Part shown: one piece after another, positions 42,594 to 50,257 of the stretch
How the letters are laid out: each line of letters opens with the position of its first letter
Position numbering within the stretch: the stretch's first letter is position 1
Assembly: GCA_009788055.1 (NCBI GenBank)
Contig: WQSG01000008.1
Span: 1 to 64,000 of the forward strand
Origin: Defluviitaleaceae bacterium
GTDB taxonomy: Bacteria; Bacillota; Clostridia; Lachnospirales; WQUN01
Direction: 5' to 3'
Length of the DNA stretch: 64,000 nucleotides
Notes under the pieces: model-generated
What the model was told of the DNA's origin: nothing
The model's input: the letters and a program-made list of their open reading frames with translations, nothing else
The model's database searches: none
Made by a program: the position numbers and the translations under genes

Positions 42594-42916
42594 ACTTGCG
42601 AATGATGTAAAGATATGTTAAAATTTGCGGGCGACGGTCGAGATAGAAAGACCGCAATACCCGTGACGTGCGACCAAACACGTACCGGGGAGAGTAGATG
42701 ATACCAAACATCACCTACAAACACAGGGTTTTACCCTGCTAATGCGGCACTCGCAAGTATACAAAATTTCCTGCCTTTCTTCAAGCACGTTCAAGAGTTG
42801 AAGGGGTATTTTTCGGATTTTTTTTGCGTTTGCTGTAGCGTTTCGTATGTAATTAACGAGCGTGTAGGTGTCGGCGGTTTTTCCGTCTTCATCCTACGCG
42901 CCTTTTTATTTCGTCC
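42594..42916 (+). promoter_or_regulatory. Leader RNA 1 with promoter and terminator before the Cys-rich gene
   Basis: Promoter-like TTGCGA-N17-TAAAAT at the left. Conserved stems follow: CGGTC/GACCG, CCCG..ACGTG/CACGT..CGGG, GTAGATGAT/ATCACCTAC, CAGGG/CCCTG, with a long-range CCGCA/TGCGG pair, then ACTCGCAAGT. After about 80 bases comes an intrinsic terminator (GCGTGTAGG...CCTACGCGC plus T run, ~42858-42907). A second copy precedes the paralogous gene at 53521. The layout is that of a riboswitch or attenuator. It matches no class I know. Confidence 0.65.
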
Positions 42917-42957
42917 GACTCGCTTTTTTTAACTCATACATTAGGAGGAACCATCCC

Positions 42958-43287
42958 ATGAATAAATACCACGAAGAATGCACCCTTGGCTGTTGCGTAT
43001 TCAATTACAATTTCCGTTGCACAATTCCAAACCCACCCACCGTCGGGCAAGGCGACCAAAAAGAATGTATGCTGGTTTGGCTAACCACGCCGTTTTTTTC
43101 CGGCGCAAGTTTTCTAAAATGTGAAACGGAACTTTGCATTTACAACCAAAACAAAACCTGCAACTTGGAAAATCTGCCGACCATAAACGAATCAGGCACC
43201 TGCGAATCCTTTGAATATGTAACCCTCGACCAAAAAACCCTGCAATCCGCAAAATCCCAAATCCACGAACAACGCGCCGCCCAATAG
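42958..43287 (+). CDS. Cys-rich protein with two DUF1540-like modules, copy 1
   Basis: 109 residues with no signal peptide. Two Cys modules: CTLGCCVFNYNFRC (~9-22) and CETELCIYNQNKTC (~59-72) with a closing GTCESFEYV. The CxxxxCxYNxxxxC spacing resembles DUF1540, a presumed metal-binding motif. Nine Cys residues are shared with the paralogue at 53521 (about 70 percent identical). A strong RBS (AGGAGG) lies after the leader terminator. Likely metal- or redox-linked, controlled by the leader RNA. Confidence 0.7.
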   Translation: MNKYHEECTLGCCVFNYNFRCTIPNPPTVGQGDQKECMLVWLTTPFFSGASFLKCETELCIYNQNKTCNLENLPTINESGTCESFEYVTLDQKTLQSAKSQIHEQRAAQ

Positions 43288-43419
43288 CCCCCACTCCATA
43301 GGCAATTTGATTTCTGTGTTCAAAGTCTAATTAGTATTGACAAAAGTAACCATATATCGTAAAACGTGGAAGGGTCTGCAAAAATATGCACATAGTGCAA
43401 AAAAAAGGAGATAAAGAAT

Positions 43420-43923
43420 ATGTACAGGAATTTCAAAAAGGTTTTATGTGTTTTAATGGTGTTTGTTATTGCAATGGGTACGCTTTCTGTGGGTGCAACT
43501 CCTCCTCCCGGAGGGATGGCTGTAACGGTTGTTGCAGAGCAAACGGCACCCGGTTCATCAACAGCCGTGGTAAGACTGTATATCGAAACTGATTTTACAA
43601 TGTATGGTATGTGGTTTTCTATTCCTTACCAAAGCAACCATTTTACCTTTGTAAATGGCGCACCTAATAGGGCGGGTAATTGGGGGCATATGTTCCCTCC
43701 GTTTAGTTTTGAAAATGAAGTATGGCAGCATACCGAAAAACACAACGTATTTATGCCAATGCAAGATGGCTTGTTCTGGACAGGGACGTTCGCTATCGAC
43801 CCTTCGATTGCAAACGGAACCCGGATTGGGGGATTTGATTTCTTTGCAGACCCCTGTTGTTGTCTTGGAACAGGATTCACTGTAAATCGTGACAGTGCGT
43901 ACTTCAATTTAATCAGGAATTAA
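43420..43923 (+). CDS. Secreted protein with cohesin-like beta domain
   Basis: 167 residues: signal peptide (~1-26; VLCVLMVFVIAMGTLSVGA), then a single domain whose strand pattern (MAVTVVAEQTAPGSSTAVVR, LYIETDFTMYGMWFSIPYQ, GTFAIDPSIANGTRIGGFDF) resembles cohesin-type carbohydrate/adhesion modules. A CCC triplet lies near the end (DPCCCLG). No cell-wall anchor. RBS AAAGGAGATAAAG; promoter-like TTGACA at 43340. The cohesin assignment rests on pattern only. Confidence 0.5.
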   Translation: MYRNFKKVLCVLMVFVIAMGTLSVGATPPPGGMAVTVVAEQTAPGSSTAVVRLYIETDFTMYGMWFSIPYQSNHFTFVNGAPNRAGNWGHMFPPFSFENEVWQHTEKHNVFMPMQDGLFWTGTFAIDPSIANGTRIGGFDFFADPCCCLGTGFTVNRDSAYFNLIRN

Positions 43924-43957
43924 CACGTCGTTGTACACACCGCAGACCTCGTATGCT

Positions 43958-44719
43958 TTATATCAGCTTCAACAGCCCGCTTTTTTTGCGGGCGGATACA
44001 TAGCAAATTTCCCCGTTTGGCATGGTGATGGTATCGTGTCCGCGCCGCAGATTGGAGATTGCATCTTCGGACAAGTTCCCGATATTAATTACGTATGATT
44101 TGTGGCAACGGAAGAACATTCCTGCGGGCAGTTCGTTTACTATTTCGTTTATCGTGCCGTAAAATTTGTAGCTGCGTTTTTTTGCATGAAGAAGGATTAA
44201 TTTAGAACTTGACGAGTCTGTTTCAAAGAAAAGGATATCATCAAATGCGCAAGAGATTCTGCCGCCGCCCTGTTCCTTGAAAATGAAATTGCCGCTTTGT
44301 GCGCGAGAGACGTGTTTGTCATAGGAGTCTGCAATGCATTCGCAAATTTGGCGGCGCATTATGCTTTCGTCTGCTTTTTGGATATAGGCGAGGGCTTCAA
44401 GTTTGTATTCAAATGTAAGGGGCAAAAAGTCGGGGCTGGTTGCCAAAAATACGATAAAACCGCGTGGGTCGTGCTTGCGGATTAGCCGTGCGGCTTCCAG
44501 TCCTTTTGCGTCGGACGCGTCCCATTCGCCCTGTTCCAGTTCCAAAAAATACAGACCGTCGGATTTGGTTTTTTCTATGAACCCGATAATTTTGTCGGGG
44601 TCGCTTGTACATATTAAAACTTCCATATCAAATTTTTGCGCGGCTATGTGATTACGCACGGTTTTTAACACGTTCTCCATAAATCCGCGGCTGTTTCCAT
44701 ACAAAAAAACAGAAAGCAT
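43958..44719 (-). CDS. LytTR-family regulator with a degenerate receiver
   Basis: 253 residues: receiver-like region (~1-130) and LytTR DNA-binding domain (~145-253; ILFFETDSSSSKLILLHAKK, FFRCHKSYVINIGN). At the phosphoacceptor position the usual LDID is YFLELEQ, with Glu60 for Asp, and the N-terminal acidic pocket (CEDN in the relative at 2254) is LYGNS. It therefore probably cannot be phosphorylated normally. No kinase gene is adjacent. The ATG at 44719 follows GGAGGG. Confidence 0.88.
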   Translation of the reverse strand: MLSVFLYGNSRGFMENVLKTVRNHIAAQKFDMEVLICTSDPDKIIGFIEKTKSDGLYFLELEQGEWDASDAKGLEAARLIRKHDPRGFIVFLATSPDFLPLTFEYKLEALAYIQKADESIMRRQICECIADSYDKHVSRAQSGNFIFKEQGGGRISCAFDDILFFETDSSSSKLILLHAKKRSYKFYGTINEIVNELPAGMFFRCHKSYVINIGNLSEDAISNLRRGHDTITMPNGEICYVSARKKSGLLKLI

Positions 44720-44889
44720 AAATGTACCCTCCAAGTTTGGCGCATCCATGCGTTCCGTTCTTCCTTCAATTATATATCGGGCGTTTGGAAAGATTTTTTT
44801 AGCCTTTTGCGCGTATTTTCCGTAACCGTATTTATTTTATACGCTTACGGAAAATCCATTGCAAAATTTGCGCATTCGCCCGATATTAT

Positions 44890-45004
44890 TATAGACGATT
44901 CCGTTGAAAATGGGTTCATCCATCGTGGCAAAATCGCCCGAAAACGCTCTGTTCGCGTTTTCGGGTGCCACTCGGGTTCACCTTTTTCAACTGAAATCGC
45001 TATA
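44890..45004. repeat. Palindromic repeat family 2, copy 2
   Basis: Element with ends TATAGACGATT/AATCGCTATA and the central hairpin CCCGAAAACGC-N7-GCGTTTTCGGG (4-5 differences at the ends, core identical to copy 1, reversed). It occupies most of the 300-base gap 44720-45019 and ends 16 bases before the start codon of the five-gene operon. Confidence 0.75.
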
Positions 45005-45019
45005 TTAGAGGTGATTAAC

Positions 45020-45586
45020 ATGGTAAACAATGTGACACAAATTGCGGGCAAACTTTTGGCAAGCACTAATGCAAAACGAACATCATTACAGGCTTTTCAA
45101 ATCCCGCAAGACGTTGGTATATCAAACGCAGGGCTTAAAAATGAGCCGCTTCTTTCTGTGGGGTTTCGTGTGCCAAACGGCGGCTGGATGACTGTCAACG
45201 TTTTTAAGGCAGAAAATTTTTGCGAAGAAAATCCCGTAATGCTTGTGAAAGGCACGAACGTTTGCGGCACTCCGTTTGAAAAAGAAGTAAACATACGCGG
45301 CATAGACCCGCAAAACGCTTCCTTTGTTGAATTGCTTGCATTCGACGGCTACTCCACCGCAAACGGAAGACCCTCGCAGACCGCAAGAATAGCCGCCCGC
45401 GCTTTGCTAATGCAAGAGCTGAACGGCAAAGAGTTTTCCGAATTTAACGCATTCACGCAAATGGATTCCGTAGGCGCATTAAAAGACCTCTTGGAAAGCC
45501 TGCGCAAAAACCAAAACTACGAAACCCTCTTATGGGCAAACGAGAATCTTGAATACTTTTTCAAGCATTTTGATATAGAAAGGTAG
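45020..45586 (+). CDS. Hypothetical protein, gene 1 of the five-gene operon
   Basis: 188 residues, no signal peptide or membrane segment. Starts MVNNVTQIAGKLLASTNAKR; a beta-rich middle (LLSVGFRVPNGGWMTVNVFK) and a helical C-terminus (VGALKDLLESLRKNQNYETL). RBS GAGGTGATTAAC. Seven bases separate it from gene 2. I do not recognise the family. Together with genes 2-5 it forms a compact operon of soluble proteins with polar N-termini. Confidence 0.65.
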   Translation: MVNNVTQIAGKLLASTNAKRTSLQAFQIPQDVGISNAGLKNEPLLSVGFRVPNGGWMTVNVFKAENFCEENPVMLVKGTNVCGTPFEKEVNIRGIDPQNASFVELLAFDGYSTANGRPSQTARIAARALLMQELNGKEFSEFNAFTQMDSVGALKDLLESLRKNQNYETLLWANENLEYFFKHFDIER

Positions 45587-45593
45587 TGGCAAA

Positions 45594-46214
45594 ATGATTA
45601 ACTGCAACTACACAGGCGGCGACCAATTCGCAGGGCGTTTGCATCCGCCGATTAGCAAAACCCACTTAAACGCCGCCACACTTGAAAAAGCGGCAAAATT
45701 CAAGGAATTAACAGGCCGTGAAATTGTAGTTGAAAAGGACAGTTACGGAAATTTAATCACCATAACTAATCCTAACTCTACGCAACGGTTTGGCTTTTTT
45801 GTAGATTTTTTCCGCGTTGGTTTGAATTCGGGAACGGAGTGTTTTAATACAAATATCGAAAATATTTCCCGAAGATATGCCGAACTGCGGGACGAACTTC
45901 TGGCGCGGTACGGCGATAACGAAGACGAACTGTATGCGCAAATGGGCGAATTGAACCAAGCGTTTGAAACGGCACTGCACAACACATTGCTGTTGCTTGC
46001 CCCAATGTCGCAAGAAGATTTGACCGTCAGCATCAATTCGTCGGCGTCCGCAGAAGAAGCGGAGGAAGAATCCGTTACGGAAATTTTGCACCAAAGCAAA
46101 ACAAGAAGCATGAACCTATTTTTTGAAACGTTCATAAAAAGTATTCAGCACGAGGATTTTGAAACGGCATTTTCAAATGCCATAAACGCGAAAGAGGGGG
46201 AACGTAATGATTAA
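45594..46214 (+). CDS. Hypothetical protein, gene 2 of the five-gene operon
   Basis: 206 residues; starts MINCNYTGGDQFAGRLHPPI. Middle region mostly helical (RRYAELRDELLARYGDNEDE), an acidic Ser/Ala/Glu segment (SSASAEEAEEES) and a helical end. No catalytic motif or membrane segment. The stop overlaps the start of gene 3 by 8 bases, indicating coupled translation. Function unknown. Confidence 0.65.
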   Translation: MINCNYTGGDQFAGRLHPPISKTHLNAATLEKAAKFKELTGREIVVEKDSYGNLITITNPNSTQRFGFFVDFFRVGLNSGTECFNTNIENISRRYAELRDELLARYGDNEDELYAQMGELNQAFETALHNTLLLLAPMSQEDLTVSINSSASAEEAEEESVTEILHQSKTRSMNLFFETFIKSIQHEDFETAFSNAINAKEGERND

Positions 46215-46722
46215 CAATATCGGTATAGGGGGCAGTTCGTATCGTCCCGAATGGAACAGGATGGACTCGTCCGCACTAAATTGCAGAGAACAGGAAATTT
46301 TCAGCCAAATAAAAAACCGTGTAGCATCTGCACTGGGCGTGCCTGTAAAACTCTACGATGGCGGTCCGCAGGAAACAGCACGGGGAACGCGATTGTTTCT
46401 AAATGGCTTTGCAAGCAGTAGCGGAAACAGCCCTTTTATCATAAGCCAAGAGATGCTTAACGCGCTTGCGCAAAATGAATACGATTACCGCGAGTTTATG
46501 CAAGGGCTTGAGCAAAGTATCACGAATCAAATAAAAAACAGAGAAGCCAAACGAAGCACAGAAAGCTACACTGCCGAAAGAGAGGCAGAGCGCAGAAGCC
46601 GCCAAATCAAGGACGAGTTGATGTCTGTTTTGGATTTTTGGAATGAAAACAGCAACGATTCTTGGACACATCTTGGGCAAGGGCAAGCGGTTCAGCAAAA
46701 AATTATCGGCAACGAAAATTAG
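46207..46722 (+). CDS. Hypothetical protein, gene 3 of the five-gene operon
   Basis: 171 residues; starts MINNIGIGGSSYRPEWNRMD and continues as a charged helical protein (TESYTAEREAERRSRQIKDE). The polar, Gly/Ser-rich N-terminus without a signal peptide resembles clostridial proteins of unknown function annotated as DUF6033-like, but this is from memory and weak. RBS AGGGGGAACG lies inside gene 2. Confidence 0.6.
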   Translation: MINNIGIGGSSYRPEWNRMDSSALNCREQEIFSQIKNRVASALGVPVKLYDGGPQETARGTRLFLNGFASSSGNSPFIISQEMLNALAQNEYDYREFMQGLEQSITNQIKNREAKRSTESYTAEREAERRSRQIKDELMSVLDFWNENSNDSWTHLGQGQAVQQKIIGNEN

Positions 46723-46731
46723 GGGGACGCT

Positions 46732-47742
46732 ATGAATATCTTTAGTATTTCTGCCGAAAAAGCAAACTATGTACCGCAAAAAATTAACGCGACAGCGACA
46801 AACATACAGGGGAAAAGCGAGCCAAGTTTTTCAACCTCAAATGCTGAAAAACCTCAAGAGGAAGTACATCGACCCGACACTAATCCGGCAAGATGCAGAA
46901 GTTACAGGCTGTTTCTTGGGCGGGGTACGCCCGAACTTATTTTTAGTAAAACTATCGACCGCTTGGCAAAAATTCACGACAAACTTGGTTTAGACTGGCA
47001 ACCGCCTGATTTCATTAATGGCCGTACAGAATTTGAGCCATACATGGAACTGGACAAACTTTTTGATACGTTCACGTTTAACAAGCCGCTTGTTCAATTA
47101 TTTACGAATGGCATTCAAATGTTTACGAGTGATTTTGTAGGCAGCAGACTTGTATTAAACTGCACTTTTTCGCAAATGGATGCATCGGCTTATCGTCTGG
47201 CGGCAATGTTAGCAGATGCCCGTTCAAGACTTGACACCGAGGGTTTAGCAGAAAAGCTGGAAGCCGCGAATTTGCCGGAGGGCATCGACATGGAGTTGCT
47301 TTTGGAAACCCTTTCACATTTAGCAACAGAGGGTTTGAAGAAGGCTGAAGAATTTGTTGAATCGAGAATCCAAAGCGAAGCCAAAATATTTGCCAAGCGT
47401 AAGTTTAACATTTTGGTGGATTACGATTCGCGAGACACAAACAGCAAAGAATTTCTCGCAAAATTTGAGCCTTTCAAAAAAACAGTAGAGCAACTGTTGC
47501 GGGAAAACATAGAGCTTGCGGGAAATATCATTGGTGAAATGGGCATTGGCAAATTTACGGAATTCTTTAGCATCAATATAGTTCCCGCGAGAATTTTTAA
47601 CGCTCTTCAGGTTGAAAATTTCCTTAAAGAACTCCCGCCTCTTGATAGCCCCGTAACTCTTAATTTATCAGGAAAAGAATTTACAAGGGGCGAACTTGAA
47701 CAAAGGATTGACCAAATTAAAAGAATAGAAAGCAGGCGATAA
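46732..47742 (+). CDS. Hypothetical protein, gene 4 of the operon; shares N-terminus with gene 5
   Basis: 336 residues. The first 21 residues (ISAEKANYVPQKINAT after MNIFS) are nearly identical to those of gene 5, and the DNA of the first 66 bases matches at 60 positions; after that the two proteins are unrelated. The remainder is mainly helical (LAKIHDKLGLDWQPPDF, SHLATEGLKKAEEFVESRIQ). No signal peptide. RBS AGGGGGACGCT. The shared N-terminus may be a targeting or docking signal. Confidence 0.65.
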   Translation: MNIFSISAEKANYVPQKINATATNIQGKSEPSFSTSNAEKPQEEVHRPDTNPARCRSYRLFLGRGTPELIFSKTIDRLAKIHDKLGLDWQPPDFINGRTEFEPYMELDKLFDTFTFNKPLVQLFTNGIQMFTSDFVGSRLVLNCTFSQMDASAYRLAAMLADARSRLDTEGLAEKLEAANLPEGIDMELLLETLSHLATEGLKKAEEFVESRIQSEAKIFAKRKFNILVDYDSRDTNSKEFLAKFEPFKKTVEQLLRENIELAGNIIGEMGIGKFTEFFSINIVPARIFNALQVENFLKELPPLDSPVTLNLSGKEFTRGELEQRIDQIKRIESRR

Positions 47743-47744
47743 GC

Positions 47745-48956
47745 ATGAACATATTTGGTATTTCTGCCGAAAAGGCAAACTATGTACCGCAAAAAATCAA
47801 CGCGACATCGGTAAGCCCGAATCAGGAAAACCCCCACGGCGCAACGGCAAAAGAAATTGCAAACGGGATTCTTGACCGCAAGCTTTCTGCGGCAATTCCG
47901 TTAGAGTTGGGGCTGGGCATTGCGGACGCGAAACGCACGGGCAATACAGAAATGCTAACTCGCGGAATGGACTCGTTTAACAATTTGTGGGGCAGTACGC
48001 TTCTGCGGCTTCAAGATGAGGCGGAAGAAGGCTCGCTAATGCTCAAGCTCATAAACGAACGGCTTGCCGAATTTAAAAAGGAATTTGGCGAACCAATCCC
48101 AAATTACACCCCGTTTATTCCGCCAAACACAGGAAGCATAGTAGACGGCGGCATGGCTCAATTAGAATTGGGGGATGCAAACGAAATTCCCCTCACCCTT
48201 CAAGAATTGGCTTTTGCAAAGGCTTTCAAAATTTATGAGAAACGCAACGAAGGTTTGCGCATGATGCTGGCGGCAATGGAAAGCGGCGATGAGGCGAAAA
48301 AGGCAGAAGCCCGCGAACTTAGAGCAGAAGCGCGCCGCCTGCAACAGGAACACTCGGAGCTGTTCAGCCCCGGTTTTTGGGGCGAATTCTTCTATGCCCT
48401 GCACGGGAAAGAGCCGCTTACTATACTTGACCCCAACTCCTTCACAGAATCCCGCGCACGGCACGGCAAAACGTTCCAAGACCTGCCGCAGGGCGGTTTC
48501 AGTTTCAGCGAGTTTGCCAACGCCTTGCTAATCGGCATGGGCAGTAAAATTCCTATGGGGCATTTTAATTTGCACGTGTATGACAATACCGTGGGTGCGT
48601 TCCAAAACCACGTGAGCCGCCCAAGCATAGACAACGACGGGCGTGTGCGTTCCGTTTATACGCAAGCGTTAAATTGGTTGCTTCACGCATCGCAAACAGG
48701 AAACTCCAGCCTAAACACAAGCCATAGCCCCTTCAACAATGACAGCGAACTTAACCGCAATGTGCTTTCGCTTCTGGAAAAAATGGGAGTGGACACAAGC
48801 CGCGAGTTTTCCATAAACGGCACAACATTCCATGTGCGCAACGGTCGTGTAGAAACGCAAGGATACACGCCATTCGTAAACCCCAACCCCGTGCGCGAGT
48901 ACATCGGCGCAGAGGGTATGCGCAAATTGCTTGCGAGGGCAATGTCACAAAGTTGA
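47745..48956 (+). CDS. Hypothetical protein, gene 5 of the operon; shares N-terminus with gene 4
   Basis: 403 residues beginning with the same ISAEKANYVPQKINAT segment as gene 4. A helical, charged middle (KKAEARELRAEARRLQQEHS) and a C-terminal region with FSINGTTFHVRNGRVETQG. No membrane or secretion signal seen. Two bases separate it from gene 4. A palindrome and terminator-like repeat follow. Possibly an effector-like or structural protein; unknown. Confidence 0.65.
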   Translation: MNIFGISAEKANYVPQKINATSVSPNQENPHGATAKEIANGILDRKLSAAIPLELGLGIADAKRTGNTEMLTRGMDSFNNLWGSTLLRLQDEAEEGSLMLKLINERLAEFKKEFGEPIPNYTPFIPPNTGSIVDGGMAQLELGDANEIPLTLQELAFAKAFKIYEKRNEGLRMMLAAMESGDEAKKAEARELRAEARRLQQEHSELFSPGFWGEFFYALHGKEPLTILDPNSFTESRARHGKTFQDLPQGGFSFSEFANALLIGMGSKIPMGHFNLHVYDNTVGAFQNHVSRPSIDNDGRVRSVYTQALNWLLHASQTGNSSLNTSHSPFNNDSELNRNVLSLLEKMGVDTSREFSINGTTFHVRNGRVETQGYTPFVNPNPVREYIGAEGMRKLLARAMSQS

Positions 48957-48961
48957 CAAAA

Positions 48962-48975
48962 TGACACGCGTGTCA
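48962..48975. promoter_or_regulatory. Perfect 14-base palindrome, candidate TetR operator
   Basis: TGACACGCGTGTCA is a perfect palindrome lying ~50-65 bases before the TetR-family coding region. TGACA/TGTCA half-sites recur in the hairpin just downstream. Confidence 0.5.
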
Positions 48976-48977
48976 TA

Positions 48978-49015
48978 AAATGACATTGGCGTCACTGACG
49001 CTTGTGTCATTTTTT
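48978..49015 (+). terminator. Terminator-like hairpin before the TetR gene
   Basis: AAATGACA (48978-48985) pairs with TGTCATTT (49005-49012), with GCGTCA/TGACGC inside, then a T run. It probably ends the five-gene operon, and its arms may also serve as regulator half-sites. Confidence 0.6.
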
Positions 49016-49027
49016 TATTTGAAAAGG

Positions 49028-49636
49028 GTGATTTTTATTTCAAAAACGCATCGCGAAAGACAAAGCAAAATAAAAGTAAAAAAGATTTTGGACGCGGCGC
49101 GGCAAGTTTTTTGCCGCAAGGGTTTTGTGGCGGTAACAATGCAGGATATCATAGACGAGTGCGGCATTTCTCGCGGGGGGATATATCTGTATTTTGCGTC
49201 GGTAGACGAAATTTTTTTAGAGGTAATGAAGCACCGCAACAAAGAAAGATTTTCAGAAGTAAATACGGCGGTGCAAGGGCTTGAACCCTTCGGGAAAGTT
49301 CTTGCGGATTATTTTGCGCGGCAAAAGGAAAGGCTCTTAAATTTTGAAAACAGCCTGTTCCGCGCATACTGCGAGTACATTTTTTCCAAACCAAAGCCCG
49401 CGGTTCAGGCGTTCCGCGATATTCAGTTTGCGCAATTGCAACGAACAATTGTATCCATTTTGCAATTAGGCGTTGGCGACAACAAGAAAATTCACCGCTT
49501 GGCAAATCATTTTATAGTGGTAATTGACGGGCTTAGTGTGCTTGCGCTGGCAGAAGCCCTTACAGAAGACTTGATAGACGGGCAATTTGAAATTCTAAAA
49601 GAGCTAATCCAAAAGGAGAATGAAAATGCAGACTAG
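49028..49636 (+). CDS. TetR/AcrR-family transcriptional regulator
   Basis: About 202 residues. N-terminal HTH: KKILDAARQVFCRKGFVAVT, MQDIIDECGISRGGIYLYFA; the rest is the ligand-binding helical domain. There is no ATG. Options are TTG 49019, GTG 49028 or an ATT at 49037 that lies best behind AAAAGGGTGA; I use the GTG. It overlaps the downstream ECF S-component gene, so it likely controls that gene and itself through the palindrome at 48962. Confidence 0.88.
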   Translation: MIFISKTHRERQSKIKVKKILDAARQVFCRKGFVAVTMQDIIDECGISRGGIYLYFASVDEIFLEVMKHRNKERFSEVNTAVQGLEPFGKVLADYFARQKERLLNFENSLFRAYCEYIFSKPKPAVQAFRDIQFAQLQRTIVSILQLGVGDNKKIHRLANHFIVVIDGLSVLALAEALTEDLIDGQFEILKELIQKENENAD

Positions 49637-50210
49637 GCAGACGACAGGCATTGCAATCATGATTGCAATAGTAATTTTATTGCAGGTTTTTGCAACGGCG
49701 GTAAACTTTGTAACGCCGGGAACAATTCCAATCGCGCTGGTGCTTCCGCCTATTATAATTGGGGCGGCTATGTATGGCGTACAGGCTGGCATGATTTTGG
49801 GCTTTAGTTTTGGGCTAATTGTGTTGGGCAGCGGAATTTTCGGCATTGCACCAACCTCCGCAATGATGTGGAGCGTAAGCCCCGTTATCATGACAGTGGG
49901 TACACTTGGCAGGGGCGTGGCGGTCGGATTTACCGCAGGCATTTTGTATAAACTGTGGGAACAGCGCAGTACATTTGTTGGCGTGCTTTTTGCCGCCGTT
50001 GCTGTGCCGCTTGTTAATACCGCCATTTTTGCGGTGGTGTTTTATCTGTTCATCGAAGTGCTTGTGGAAGAAGGCCCCGGGCAAACCGTTTTGCACTATG
50101 CTTCGGCTTTCATTATAGGCGTCAATTTCGTGATGGAATTGGTTTTTAACATCGTGCTGGCATCCGCAATTGTGCGGATAATCGAAGCCGTGAAAAGACA
50201 GCGGCAGTAA
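49626..50210 (+). CDS. ECF-type transporter substrate-binding (S) component-like protein
   Basis: 194 residues with about six membrane segments in the arrangement of ECF S components (IALVLPPIIIGAAMYGVQAG, AVGFTAGILYKLW, an N-terminal AIMIAIVILLQVFATAVNF). The ATG at 49626 has AAAAGGAGAATG ahead. It overlaps the TetR gene by 11 bases. No ECF ATPases or T component are adjacent, so it would share a common energising module. The substrate (a vitamin or cofactor precursor) cannot be told. Confidence 0.75.
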   Translation: MQTRQTTGIAIMIAIVILLQVFATAVNFVTPGTIPIALVLPPIIIGAAMYGVQAGMILGFSFGLIVLGSGIFGIAPTSAMMWSVSPVIMTVGTLGRGVAVGFTAGILYKLWEQRSTFVGVLFAAVAVPLVNTAIFAVVFYLFIEVLVEEGPGQTVLHYASAFIIGVNFVMELVFNIVLASAIVRIIEAVKRQRQ

Positions 50211-50220
50211 CAACAAGACG

Positions 50221-50257
50221 CCCCCGACGGATTGAAAAATAAAATCCGACAGGGGCG
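50221..50257 (+). terminator. Terminator after the ECF S-component gene
   Basis: ACGCCCCCGACGGATT pairs with ATCCGACAGGGGCGT across a short A-rich loop, then TTT. It takes the place of the central stem in the adjoining half-copy of repeat family 1. Confidence 0.7.

Noticed and set aside
42690-42705. GGAGAGTAGATGAT resembles the start of a THF riboswitch
   Set aside because: The rest of the folT-type motif, including the conserved 3' half, is missing, and the following bases instead form a GTAGATGAT/ATCACCTAC hairpin.
43976-43994. GCCCGC-T7-GCGGGC as a terminator
   Set aside because: It lies within the 3' coding part of the LytTR gene (encoding Arg-Lys-Lys-Ser-Gly) and has no T run after the stem.
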